A stretch of 29,976 nucleotides of DNA, from NCBI RefSeq assembly GCF_002243175.1, contig NZ_NDYF01000014.1, positions 1-29,976 on the forward strand, written 5' to 3'. The position numbers and the translations under genes were made by a program. Shown here one piece after another: positions 1 to 8,044 of the stretch. Within the stretch, counting starts at the first letter, position 1. Every line of letters begins with the position of its first letter. This stretch comes from Finegoldia magna_J. GTDB taxonomy: Bacteria > Bacillota > Clostridia > Tissierellales > Peptoniphilaceae. Below the pieces are notes generated by a model. It did not search any database and had not been told where the DNA came from. It saw only the letters and a list, made by a program, of their open reading frames with translations.

Positions 1-61
1 TCAGGCGTAACTATTTTATCATAGGAGGTTGTATTTTGCTTGAAGCTAAAGCTAATGTCTT

Positions 62-86
62 CCACCTGCATAGCAGGTGGTTTTTT
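62..86 (+). terminator. Rho-independent terminator of an upstream plus-strand unit
   Basis: The arms CCACCTGC (62-69) and GCAGGTGG (73-80) pair perfectly around a 3-base loop and are followed by TTTTTT. It points along the plus strand, so it should end a transcript entering from the left. A frame open from base 1 stops with TAG at 22-24 and may be the last codons of that gene, but only seven codons are visible. An AGGAGG at 24-29 has no convincing ORF behind it. Bases 89-108 (TTCGCTCACTTCGTTCGCTC) resemble the GC-richer palindrome arms of the repeats at 28.5-29.6 kb. Confidence 0.75.
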
Positions 87-132
87 ATTTCGCTCACTTC
101 GTTCGCTCAACACACTTAAGTGTACAATTAGA

Positions 133-160
133 AAAAGACGCTCTTTTATGAGTGTCTTTT
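133..160 (-). terminator. Terminator of the ctsR-clpC-radA operon
   Basis: Arms 133-143 (AAAAGACGCTC) and 150-160 (GAGTGTCTTTT) form an 11-bp stem with one G-T pair. Read on the minus strand the stem runs into a short U tract. It overlaps the radA stop codon (159-161), so it closes the minus-strand operon immediately after translation ends. Confidence 0.75.
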
Positions 161-1520
161 AAAATATATCTGATATTACCGATCTTATGGTGTTAAATTG
201 TTTGATTTCAAGATCGTATTTTTGTGTTAGTTTTGTATTTTGTGAGATGTAAACTTTCTTGTATCCCAATCTTTCGATTTCTTTTAATCTAGTTTCGATT
301 TGTGGGACTCTTTTGATTTCTCCCGTCAATCCAACTTCTCCAATGAACACAACATCTGATGGAATTGGTTTGTTCATAAGTGATGATGCTATCGCCATTA
401 TTATGGACAAATTCACAGACTGTTCTTGGATTTTGATTCCTCCTGTGGTTTTGATGATGACATTTTTGTCGTACATATTTATTCCTGCGCGTTCTTCCAA
501 TATAGAAATCAAAGTGTTTAATTGGTCTTTGCGAAGACTGTCGCCTATTCTTTGCGGATACGGCGTGAATGATTTGGACACCAACGCTTCCACTTCCACA
601 ACCAAAATTCGTGATCCTTCTTTTATTACAGAAAGCGCTGCACCATTTACATCTTTTTTTCTTTTTGTGACGAAATAATCTGACGCATCTGTGATTTCTT
701 TTATTCCATCTTCTTGCATATTAAAAAGTCCAATCTCACCAGTTCGACCGAATCTATTTTTCGTGGTTGTCAACAATCTCAATGGGTCGTCGCTTTCACC
801 TTCCAAATAAAGCACAGTATCCACCAAGTGTTCAAGCGTTCTAAGCCCTGCCATTTCGTCTGATTTTGTCATGTGTCCAACCATAATCGCAAGAGTTGGC
901 TTTTCCGGATTTTTGCAGATTTCTACGATTTTATTTGCACACTCCACAGTTTGTACAGGAGATCCTGGGCGTGAAGTGTATTCTCTAAGTTGGAATGTTT
1001 GAATACTATCCAAGAAAATCACATCCGGTTTTATTTTATCGATTGAATCCAACGCATTGTCCATGCTAGTCGTTGAAATCAACCAAATATTTTCTGGAAT
1101 TTTCACCATAGTTCTCATCGCACGTTGTTTGATTTGCGATGTGGATTCTTCTCCTGAAATGTAAAGAACTTTTATATTTTTAGACGCCAAATCATTTGCA
1201 AGCTCCAACAGCAAAGTTGATTTCCCAGCGCCTGGTCTTGCAGTTAGAATTGACACGGAATCTCTGACAAGTCCCCCACCAAAAACTCTGTTCAATTCAG
1301 TGATTGAAGATTGAATTCTCTCTGACGAATCAATCTTTACATCGACCAATTTAACAGCTTTTGAAGATTTGCTTGAACTTGACATTTTAATATTTGATTT
1401 TTCATCTACGATTTCTTGTTCTTGCATAGAACCCCAGCTGTTACAACTGGGGCATTTTCCTATCCACATGGCTTGCTCGTAGCCACAATTTTTGCACACG
1501 TATTTTGTTTTCTTTTTCAT
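159..1520 (-). CDS. radA: DNA repair protein RadA (Sms)
   Basis: RadA is a RecA-related ATPase that helps process recombination intermediates, acting as a branch-migration helicase beside RecA. The 453-residue length is normal. A zinc ribbon is visible at Cys9, Cys12, Cys23 and Cys26. The P-loop is at 94-102 (ARPGAGKST), a Walker B strand at 166-171, and the RadA-specific KNRFG motif at 254-258. The last 150 or so residues match the Lon-like domain carried by the family without protease function. The start ATG lies one base beyond the clpC stop and has no good Shine-Dalgarno site, so translation is probably coupled to clpC. Following clpC, radA is the usual end of this operon in Firmicutes. 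Confidence 0.97.
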   Translation of the reverse strand: MKKKTKYVCKNCGYEQAMWIGKCPSCNSWGSMQEQEIVDEKSNIKMSSSSKSSKAVKLVDVKIDSSERIQSSITELNRVFGGGLVRDSVSILTARPGAGKSTLLLELANDLASKNIKVLYISGEESTSQIKQRAMRTMVKIPENIWLISTTSMDNALDSIDKIKPDVIFLDSIQTFQLREYTSRPGSPVQTVECANKIVEICKNPEKPTLAIMVGHMTKSDEMAGLRTLEHLVDTVLYLEGESDDPLRLLTTTKNRFGRTGEIGLFNMQEDGIKEITDASDYFVTKRKKDVNGAALSVIKEGSRILVVEVEALVSKSFTPYPQRIGDSLRKDQLNTLISILEERAGINMYDKNVIIKTTGGIKIQEQSVNLSIIMAIASSLMNKPIPSDVVFIGEVGLTGEIKRVPQIETRLKEIERLGYKKVYISQNTKLTQKYDLEIKQFNTIRSVISDIF

Positions 1521-1521
1521 A

Positions 1522-3942
1522 TTATTGTTTCACAGTCTTTTTTCGTCTTACATATCTTCTAAAGCTAACCTTGTCGTTAACCACAGTTATAGTTGTTTTT
1601 CTATTTTTGTCGATATCTCCGTTCAGGATCTTGTCAGCAAGTTCGTTTTCAATATCAGTTCTGATAAGTCTTTCAAGAGGTCTTGCTCCGAATTTCTTGT
1701 CGTATCCCTTGTCTACGAGATAATCCAAGATTTTTTCGTCATACGAAATTATCAAATCATTTTTCGCCATTCTGTCGACTAACTCATCCATCATTAATCC
1801 AGCAATTTCTTTGACATTTTCCTTGTTCAAATTGCTAAACACGATAACATCGTCTAATCTATTCATAAATTCTGGCTTGAACATCGACTTCATTGCATTG
1901 TTGATAGTTTCTTTGTTTCTGTTGTATTCATCAACTTCGACATCTTCTGCTGTATTAAACCCAATTACGTTTTTGCTTTCAAGTTCACTTGCTCCAATGT
2001 TTGATGTCATTATGATTACAGTGTCTTTAAAATTAACCACGCGTCCTTTGGAATCTGTAAGTCTACCATCATCCAAAACTTGTAGAAGCGTGTTGAAAAC
2101 ATCTGGATGCGCCTTTTCAATTTCGTCAAACAATATTACAGAATATGGTTTCGTACGCACCATATCAGTTAATTGTCCGCCATCATCGTGGCCAACATAT
2201 CCTGGAGGAGATCCTATTAGTTTTGATACGGAGTGTTTTTCCATATATTCTGTCATGTCTATTCTAATCATCGCGTTTTCATCGTTGAACAATTCCTTAG
2301 CAAGTTTCTTTGCCAAATATGTTTTGCCGACACCAGTTGGTCCGACAAATACAAATGATCCGATTGGCTTATTCGGATTTTTGAGTCCGACACGCGCTCT
2401 TTTAATTGCGTTCGTAATAGAATCAATGGCCTTGTCTTGTCCGATAACAACTTTTTTCAAATTATCAGCCAAGAACAAATATTTTTGCGATTCTGATTCT
2501 GTTAGCTTGGACACTGGAACTTTTGCCCAGCGTGACACGATATTCGCTATTTCATCGAATCCAATTTCCAATTTGTTTTCGTCTTGGTCTTCTTCTTCCA
2601 TTTCTGCTTCTACTTCCTTGATTGCATCTCTTTTTTCTGCTGCAAGTAAGAAGTCAGAATTTTGAATAGCTTCTTGCTTTTCTTCTTCTAATTCTTCTAG
2701 GATTTTATTGTAATTTTTGCCACCAGTGAAGTTTTTCACTCTAACCATAGATTGAGCTTCGTCTATCAAATCTATCGCCTTGTCTGGCAAATATCTGTCG
2801 TTCAAATATCTATGTGACAATTCAACACTCGCTTTGATTGCTTCATCACTGATTAGAACGTGGTGGTGTGATTCGTATTTGTCCTTCAATCCTTCGATAA
2901 CTTGAATAGAATCTGAAACAGAAGGTTCATCTACCATAATAGTTTGAAGTCTTCTCTCAAAAGCTTGGTCCTTTTCGATAGTTTTTCTGTATTCATTGAT
3001 AGTTGTTGCTCCGATTATTTGCAAATCGCCTCTCGCCAATGATGGCTTCAAAATATTGGATGCATCCAATGCACCCTCTGCACCACCTGCGCCCATCAGC
3101 GAATGAAGTTCATCTATAAATAAAATTTTGTTTTCTGAATTTGACAAAGTATCGATAACTTTTTTGATTCTTTCTTCAAAATCTCCTCTGTATTTTGTTC
3201 CTGCCAACAACGCTGCCAAATCCAACGACAAAATCTCCTTGTCCTTGAAAATATCATTCACTTCGCCGTTTACAATCTTTACAGCCAAGCCTTCCACGAT
3301 AGCAGTCTTGCCAACACCAGGATTTCCAATCAACACAGGATTGTTTTTCTTACGTCTAAGAAGAACTTGAATAATCCTTTCGATTTCGTCCTCACGACCG
3401 ATACAAGGGTCAACCTTTCCTTCTTTCGCCAATTCGTTCAAATTCTTAGTGTACTTTTCAATCTCATTTGCCTTTGAAGAATTAGCCGAATTATCGCTGA
3501 CATTGTCTCGTTCTCTCTTCATCTTCATGAAGAAATATTTTCGAAGTTCCGCTGTCAATTTCATAATATCCACGCCTGTACTCTTCATCAAATGATTAGC
3601 GTAGTTCGAACCATCCATGCAAAGGGCCGCCATAATATGCTCCGGAGTAATCGCCCTTTCGCCGTAAGTGTTGGACAACTGTACAGCTTGAGTGATTATC
3701 TCTTCAAGTTTCGGGCTAATTCTTTGATTAGTTTCGTTGCTATCTCCATAACCCAACTCATCTATAATTAAATTTCTAATTTTTTCGTAATTTCCACCGT
3801 GCTTTTTCAAATATTGAGACGCCTTGAAATCAAACTTGAACATCGCAAGAAGCACATGCTCCACTCCAAGATCAGCGTGCTTCAAACTAATCGCCTCATA
3901 CACAGCTTCAGTTCTCAAATTATAAATATCTGATTTTCTCAA
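1522..3942 (-). CDS. clpC: ATP-dependent Clp protease ATPase subunit ClpC
   Basis: ClpC is the Hsp100 unfoldase that feeds substrates to ClpP in the cytoplasm. At 806 residues it is close to B. subtilis ClpC. In order: double Clp-N repeat (1-145), first AAA+ module with Walker A GNPGVGKT at 206-213 and Walker B at 273-278, a short coiled-coil M-domain around 410-450, second AAA+ module with Walker A GPTGVGKT at 534-541 and Walker B ending at 607, then the C-terminal D2-small domain. IGF at 660-662 sits where ClpP-binding loops carry a hydrophobic-Gly-Phe tripeptide. The start overlaps the mcsB stop by 4 bases (ATGA), so the two are translationally coupled. In B. subtilis ClpC needs MecA or McsB as adaptor; the McsB encoded here looks altered (see mcsB). 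Confidence 0.97.
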   Translation of the reverse strand: MRKSDIYNLRTEAVYEAISLKHADLGVEHVLLAMFKFDFKASQYLKKHGGNYEKIRNLIIDELGYGDSNETNQRISPKLEEIITQAVQLSNTYGERAITPEHIMAALCMDGSNYANHLMKSTGVDIMKLTAELRKYFFMKMKRERDNVSDNSANSSKANEIEKYTKNLNELAKEGKVDPCIGREDEIERIIQVLLRRKKNNPVLIGNPGVGKTAIVEGLAVKIVNGEVNDIFKDKEILSLDLAALLAGTKYRGDFEERIKKVIDTLSNSENKILFIDELHSLMGAGGAEGALDASNILKPSLARGDLQIIGATTINEYRKTIEKDQAFERRLQTIMVDEPSVSDSIQVIEGLKDKYESHHHVLISDEAIKASVELSHRYLNDRYLPDKAIDLIDEAQSMVRVKNFTGGKNYNKILEELEEEKQEAIQNSDFLLAAEKRDAIKEVEAEMEEEDQDENKLEIGFDEIANIVSRWAKVPVSKLTESESQKYLFLADNLKKVVIGQDKAIDSITNAIKRARVGLKNPNKPIGSFVFVGPTGVGKTYLAKKLAKELFNDENAMIRIDMTEYMEKHSVSKLIGSPPGYVGHDDGGQLTDMVRTKPYSVILFDEIEKAHPDVFNTLLQVLDDGRLTDSKGRVVNFKDTVIIMTSNIGASELESKNVIGFNTAEDVEVDEYNRNKETINNAMKSMFKPEFMNRLDDVIVFSNLNKENVKEIAGLMMDELVDRMAKNDLIISYDEKILDYLVDKGYDKKFGARPLERLIRTDIENELADKILNGDIDKNRKTTITVVNDKVSFRRYVRRKKTVKQ

Positions 3943-4934
3943 TTTTTCACCTGTCTTTCCAAAGTATCCTTGATAATTTCGCTTCTCAAAACTCCAATGT
4001 TTTGATTCAAATTATTGTTTTCGCGAAACTTTTCAAGCTTCAACTTATTCGTCTTATCGTACAAGTCAAGAATTTCATCTACATTAAAACCATCGACAAT
4101 ACCAAAATCAATGGCTATCAGTAAATCTCCAATCCTGTTCATTCCTTCAATTTCATCCAAAACTCTTGAATATTTGAGCATCGACACACTCCTCAAAAGG
4201 TCATCCTTAAACTCAGGATTATTTTCGAATAAAATGCGTCTGTTTTCCATTTCCTTTCTAGAAATCGAATCAATCAACAGCGTCATATCATTAATAATAT
4301 ATTCAGGATCTGTCAAATGACCGTTTGTTGTAAGCCTGTAAATCGAACTTTTCGTATTAGAATTGAAAGCTCTCTCAAACATATATCCTCTGTATCTTGC
4401 AACATCTTGAATATCGTCAATCTTGTTGAAATACTCCAAAGCCTTCAAATTCATACACACGCTCACACCCATCATACAACCCGAATCGTAGAAATCATCT
4501 GACAAATATCCGAAATCAATATCGAAAGCAAAATTCAACTTGTCATTCAATTTTTCTTCAATCGTTAAACATTTTTCGTAAATATCTCTCAAATTTTTTC
4601 CAAAATCATATGCAGTAATGCAGATGTGGTCATTGTCTGCCAAAGTAAACACGCATTTTTCATCGCTATTTATAATAACTTCGGGTGACACATCCTCGTA
4701 ATAAGCACTGGAAATGTATCCTTGTTTTCTCAGATAATCCCTGTTCGTGCTTTTAGTATCCTTAAAAGAATAAACGCTAGACTCCTTCAAATATCCCAAA
4801 TTATTCAATTCTTTTTTAATATCTGATTTCATATCGTCGCAAGAATCCGTGTCTATAACCAACATAAAATTATAGTCCGACAAATTTCTCCTCAACGACA
4901 CATCAGATTTCATTACAACACTTGAATTATTCAT
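3939..4934 (-). CDS. mcsB: McsB-like protein (phosphagen-kinase fold), probably catalytically impaired
   Basis: Position between mcsA and clpC and patches of similarity identify this 331-residue protein as McsB, the protein-arginine kinase that marks CtsR and misfolded proteins for ClpCP. It starts within the last codons of mcsA (8-base overlap). Compared with McsB motifs recalled from the family, several nucleotide-binding positions differ. The N-terminal SSRIRLARN is replaced by KSDVSLRRN (9-17). NEEDHLRI is replaced by ADNDHICI (99-106), losing the catalytic-region Glu and the Arg. The Arg of GxRASV is replaced by Gly in GVSV (156-159). RGLYGEGS becomes RGYMFERA (182-189), which keeps one Glu. 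The family call is secure; the reading as a weak or dead kinase is inference. It could still act as a ClpC adaptor or CtsR binder. Confidence 0.88.
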   Translation of the reverse strand: MNNSSVVMKSDVSLRRNLSDYNFMLVIDTDSCDDMKSDIKKELNNLGYLKESSVYSFKDTKSTNRDYLRKQGYISSAYYEDVSPEVIINSDEKCVFTLADNDHICITAYDFGKNLRDIYEKCLTIEEKLNDKLNFAFDIDFGYLSDDFYDSGCMMGVSVCMNLKALEYFNKIDDIQDVARYRGYMFERAFNSNTKSSIYRLTTNGHLTDPEYIINDMTLLIDSISRKEMENRRILFENNPEFKDDLLRSVSMLKYSRVLDEIEGMNRIGDLLIAIDFGIVDGFNVDEILDLYDKTNKLKLEKFRENNNLNQNIGVLRSEIIKDTLERQVKN

Positions 4935-5526
4935 AACATTTTTCCCTATATTCTTGTAATTTCAATTCCAAATCATCAATCTTCGTTTGAATATCGTGAC
5001 ACTTTTCAAACTCCTCATTATCCATTGCTATGAAAAGCTCATCTGACAAACTATCCAATTTCTCCAAAATTTCCTTTGCCTTTTCAAAATTCTTAGGGAA
5101 TTTGCCCCTGTAATATTTTGGATAGCTTTTTGAATTTCTCTTATCCATGATGAAATCCCTGAAATGATCGTAGCAATATTTGCAACCAATCGACGAATAA
5201 TTTTTCAATTCATCAAACGGCATATTGCACACTGGGCACACACTCTTATCATCAGCATCTTTCTTTGACGGTTGTTGTACCTTTTCAAATGGTAAATGTT
5301 CCACCACATCAGAAATTTGTTTTGCGATTTCTTCAAAAAGCTCCTTGTTTTCGTTCAATTCTTCATTAGAATCAAACTTAAAATCAGAATTTGAAATAAT
5401 CTCATTCTTCAAATTATTCATATATTCTTCATAGCAATCATGACACAAATTCACATCACGAGCACCAAAAGGTCCCACAATCTTCACTTGAATAAAAGCA
5501 GGTTTGCCACAATTATCGCAATTCAT
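4927..5526 (-). CDS. mcsA: McsA, zinc-finger/UVR activator of McsB
   Basis: McsA binds and stimulates McsB and links it to the ClpC/CtsR heat-shock circuit. Two treble-clef-type Cys pairs are visible: Cys3/Cys6 with Cys28/Cys31, and Cys97/Cys100 with Cys115/Cys118. The C-terminal part (about 155-195) is a helical UVR domain of the kind that contacts ClpC or UvrB partners. At 199 residues it is slightly longer than B. subtilis McsA. It lies 10 bases after ctsR and overlaps mcsB. All eight zinc-site cysteines are intact, in contrast to the altered motifs of its partner McsB. Confidence 0.93.
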   Translation of the reverse strand: MNCDNCGKPAFIQVKIVGPFGARDVNLCHDCYEEYMNNLKNEIISNSDFKFDSNEELNENKELFEEIAKQISDVVEHLPFEKVQQPSKKDADDKSVCPVCNMPFDELKNYSSIGCKYCYDHFRDFIMDKRNSKSYPKYYRGKFPKNFEKAKEILEKLDSLSDELFIAMDNEEFEKCHDIQTKIDDLELKLQEYREKCYE

Positions 5527-5536
5527 ATAATCACCT

Positions 5537-5998
5537 CTATCTCATAAAAGCCAACAACATATTCTTCAACAAATCAGCCCTCAGAATATTCCTGTCATTA
5601 AAATCCACCTTCGACAAAGTATTGTCCTCCAAAGCGTGAACCATAACCAAAGCTTCCCTTTCAGTTATCAAATCCTCATCCAAAAGCATATTAATAATAT
5701 TGTTTGACTTATCCTTCGTAATTCTATCTCCAATAACATTTTCGACAATCTCCTTAATCGGATTAGTGTCTTCAATTGTTAATTTTATTATTTTAACATA
5801 TCCACTTCCACCGCGTCTACTTTCAATATAATAACCCTTATAAGGAGTAAATCTAGTAGTCAGAACGTAATTAATTTGCGATGGAGCGCAATTAAACTGA
5901 TTGGCAAGATCATTTCTACCTATTTCAATGAAATCATCGTCAGTGTTACTCAACAATTCCTTCAAAAAAGCTTCAATGCTGTTACTAAGCCCTGCCAT
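5537..5998 (-). CDS. ctsR: Transcriptional repressor CtsR of class III heat-shock genes
   Basis: CtsR represses the clp genes at normal temperature and lets go when its glycine loop senses heat. The 153-residue protein has the winged helix-turn-helix in the first 75 residues, with the loop RRGGSGYV at 61-68. Arg62 of this loop is the position contacted by DNA and, in Bacillus, phosphorylated by McsB. The C-terminal half is the dimerisation domain. It is the first gene of the operon and is preceded by the ribosome site AGAGGTGAT. Two CtsR-like operators lie in its own promoter region, so autoregulation is expected. Confidence 0.96.
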   Translation of the reverse strand: MAGLSNSIEAFLKELLSNTDDDFIEIGRNDLANQFNCAPSQINYVLTTRFTPYKGYYIESRRGGSGYVKIIKLTIEDTNPIKEIVENVIGDRITKDKSNNIINMLLDEDLITEREALVMVHALEDNTLSKVDFNDRNILRADLLKNMLLAFMR

Positions 5999-6010
5999 AC
6001 TATCACCTCT

Positions 6011-6027
6011 TTTGACTTTCTCTGACT
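6011..6027 (-). promoter_or_regulatory. CtsR operator 1 (leader site)
   Basis: On the minus strand this reads AGTCAGA-GAA-AGTCAAA. It matches the CtsR direct heptad consensus RGTCAAA-NAN-RGTCAAA with one mismatch. It sits just upstream of the ctsR ribosome site, downstream of the start of transcription, where a bound repressor would block elongation. Confidence 0.8.
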
Positions 6028-6056
6028 AATTGGATAAAAAAATTTATCTTTCTTAA

Positions 6057-6085
6057 ATTATACCATCTTTGACCTTTCATATCAA
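6057..6085 (-). promoter_or_regulatory. Sigma-A promoter of the ctsR operon with overlapping CtsR operator 2
   Basis: On the minus strand the -35 is TTGATA (6080-6085) and the -10 is TATAAT (6057-6062), separated by exactly 17 bases. Bases 6058-6074 read GGTCAAA-GAT-GGTATAA, a perfect first CtsR heptad, an NAN spacer and a weaker second heptad lying across the -10. A repressor there would exclude RNA polymerase. Confidence 0.82.
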
Positions 6086-6119
6086 CAACAAAATCCTACA
6101 ACATTTCTAATATTTTCAA

Positions 6120-6289
6120 AGAAAAAGGAAAGCTATTAAAGCTTCTTTGAAAGATATTTTAATACTTTGAGAATAAAGTTCATTTTGTATCGTAAATTAT
6201 TTATATTACTATGTATCTAACGATACTTATTGTCGGTAGACTTTTTAGTATTCCCTTTATTTAAACTATTTTTGAGGAGAGATTTTAAA
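6120..6289. other. Non-coding stretch with a 7-bp inverted repeat
   Basis: No gene is visible. GTATCGT (6187-6193) and ACGATAC (6220-6226) form an inverted repeat around an A/T-rich loop, upstream of the broken regulator that follows. This could be an old operator. A GAGGAGA near 6270 looks like the former ribosome site of that regulator. Confidence 0.35.
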
Positions 6290-6501
6290 ATAGATATGCT
6301 AATGATTAAAAAAATATCGAGTTTGATTGGGATTATCCCAGGAAGAATTTGCTGATAAATGCGGAATGCACCGTACATATATAAGCACGATAGAATGTCA
6401 TAGAAGAAGAATTTCACAATATAATATTCAGAAAAATTGCGGACGCTCTTGAAATTGAAGTTTATAAGCTTTTTAAAGAGGAAATTGTCAATGACAAGTA
6501 A
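6290..6501 (+). pseudogene. Broken XRE-family regulator (possible restriction-modification controller)
   Basis: The plus strand encodes pieces of a small helix-turn-helix protein in shifted frames. From about 6336 one frame gives LGLSQEEFADKCGMHRTYIS and continues STIE; it then breaks at the A-run near 6430. The next frame gives KIADALEIEVYKLF and ends at TAA 6499-6501. An in-frame TGA precedes LGLSQ and the original start is not clear. The order of motifs is that of Cro/C1-type HTH proteins, including the C proteins that time restriction-modification operons. At least two lesions mean it is not functional as read. The minus-strand open frame across this region is a shadow. Confidence 0.7.
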
Positions 6502-6616
6502 AAAAACTAAAATCGAATTATTTGAGGAATTGGTAGGAATTGATAAAAACGGATTTAGCAGATGGGTTTCTGTTGATGAATTATTAAGCAATCTTTCTAA
6601 CGTTGACAAGTGTTAA
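6491..6616 (+). pseudogene. 41-codon stub, possible 5' end of a lost restriction endonuclease gene
   Basis: ATG at 6491 overlaps the last codons of the broken regulator, the way a C gene overlaps its restriction gene. The frame runs 41 codons to TAA (6614-6616). Its sequence includes KIELFEELVGIDKNGFSRWV, followed by SVDEL. The rest reads LSNLSNVDKC and looks like a run-out after a deletion junction. The NGFSRWVSVDE stretch reminds me of the start of some type II restriction enzymes, but this is recollection and weak. It could also be an intact unknown small protein. Confidence 0.4.
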
Positions 6617-6779
6617 TTTTCAAACCCTAAAAATATGACCCTTCAAAACTTTTAACTACTAAGGATATTCCTCAAAAAATTTTATTTAAATACCGAAAAG
6701 AATTGATTTTACTTATATAACAGTTGTATTATTATTCCTTTTTGTTAAATTGCTACGAAAAAATGAACTTCAAATGAAA

Positions 6780-6818
6780 AATCCTCCTATTTTGTTTTGC
6801 TAACAAATACGGAGGATT
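6780..6818 (-). terminator. Terminator of the DUF5058/M20 operon
   Basis: AATCCTCC (6780-6787) pairs with GGAGGATT (6811-6818), and the inner bases extend the stem with TATTTTGTT against AACAAATA. On the minus strand the stem is followed by TTTTT. It lies 40 bases beyond the stop of the M20 gene at 6860. Confidence 0.75.
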
Positions 6819-6859
6819 CTACATGAAATATTAATTAATCTCAAAAAATTTAAGGTATA

Positions 6860-8029
6860 TTATTTTAATTCATTCATTACATAGGCAATCATTACTGCCA
6901 TTCCCTTTTCAAATGCACTTTCGTCCAATGCAAACCTAGAATTATGATGTGCCCAGCATTTACCGTCTATTTCAAGAGGGTTATGAAGCAAGAAGAATGC
7001 TCCTGGTTTTTCAGCCAAGTACCATGCAAAATCTTCTCCTCCCATCACTGGTTTTTTCATTTCTTTAACATTTTCAGGATATAATTCCTTTGCATAATCA
7101 ATTAGTTTTCCAGCTATTTTTTCATCATTAACAACTGGTGGTGGTTGCCAAAAGTATTCATATTCTACGTTTGCTCTGAACGATTTTGCTATCCCTTCCG
7201 AAACCTCTTTTATTCTGTTTTGAATAAACTCTCTATTTTCGTTAGTTACAGCTCTTACTGTTCCCTCAAGGTAAGCTTCATTTGGTATAATATTGAATGC
7301 ACTTCCCGATTTAAACACACCGATTGTAATAACTCCTGGTTCTGTTGCTGCTATTTCTCTGGATAATATTTCTTGTATAGCTGTAACGATATATGCACCT
7401 ATAACTACAGGGTCCTTGGATGCTTGTGGATATGCTCCATGTGCTCCTGTACCTTTTACTTTTATAGTAAATTTATCCATACAAGCCATCATACTACCTC
7501 TAGCAAATACCATGTCACCGACTGAGCCTTCACTTGATATGTTACCAACGTGTAGTCCTATGATTTCGTCAACATCATTCATAACTCCATCTTCACATAA
7601 AAACTTTGAACCTGTTCCTAACTCCTCAGCTGGTTGAAAGATTAATTTTACAGTACCATTAATTTTATCTTCATTTTGTTTTAATACTTTTGCAACTCCA
7701 AGTAGCATTGATGTATGTGCATCATGTCCACAAGCATGCATTTTCCCGTTTTTCGATTGAAATTCCAATCCTGTTTCTTCTACTACTGGCAAACCATCCA
7801 TATCTGCTCTCAATGCAATTGTGTGCCCTTTATTAGGATTAATATACCCAATAACTGCTGATTTTCCAATATCAGTTCTATATTCAATTCCATATTCATC
7901 TAATTTTTCTTTAACAAATTTTATTGTATTCGATAAATCAAATCCAACTTCAGGATTTTCATGAAGGTATCTTCTGTTTTTAATAACTTCGTCTAATACT
8001 TTTTTAGCTTCTTCCTTACAATTAATCAT
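6860..8029 (-). CDS. M20-family metal-dependent amidohydrolase (M20D, HipO/AbgB-like)
   Basis: A cytoplasmic zinc amidohydrolase expected to remove acyl or aminoacyl groups from N-acyl amino acids or related conjugates. The 389 residues carry the family metal site: His98-Ala-Cys100-Gly-His102-Asp-Ala-His105, Gln132-Pro-Ala-Glu135-Glu136, and His160, with GTGAHG (193-198) in the dimerisation domain and GGEDF and HNSRF near the C-terminus. AGGAGG precedes the start at good distance. It is third in a minus-strand operon after two membrane proteins, 15 bases after the second. This suggests the membrane pair brings in the substrate. The exact substrate cannot be read from sequence. A paralogue lies at 9797-10981. 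Confidence 0.92.
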   Translation of the reverse strand: MINCKEEAKKVLDEVIKNRRYLHENPEVGFDLSNTIKFVKEKLDEYGIEYRTDIGKSAVIGYINPNKGHTIALRADMDGLPVVEETGLEFQSKNGKMHACGHDAHTSMLLGVAKVLKQNEDKINGTVKLIFQPAEELGTGSKFLCEDGVMNDVDEIIGLHVGNISSEGSVGDMVFARGSMMACMDKFTIKVKGTGAHGAYPQASKDPVVIGAYIVTAIQEILSREIAATEPGVITIGVFKSGSAFNIIPNEAYLEGTVRAVTNENREFIQNRIKEVSEGIAKSFRANVEYEYFWQPPPVVNDEKIAGKLIDYAKELYPENVKEMKKPVMGGEDFAWYLAEKPGAFFLLHNPLEIDGKCWAHHNSRFALDESAFEKGMAVMIAYVMNELK

Positions 8030-8044
8030 CTTATCCTCCTATTT

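Noticed and set aside
1811..2665. 284-codon plus-strand open frame inside clpC
   Set aside because: Antisense to a well-supported AAA+ gene, Ser/Leu-rich shadow translation without domains or ribosome site.
6217..6609. 130-codon minus-strand open frame
   Set aside because: It is the antisense of the broken XRE regulator and stub, has no ribosome site, and its composition is that of a shadow frame.
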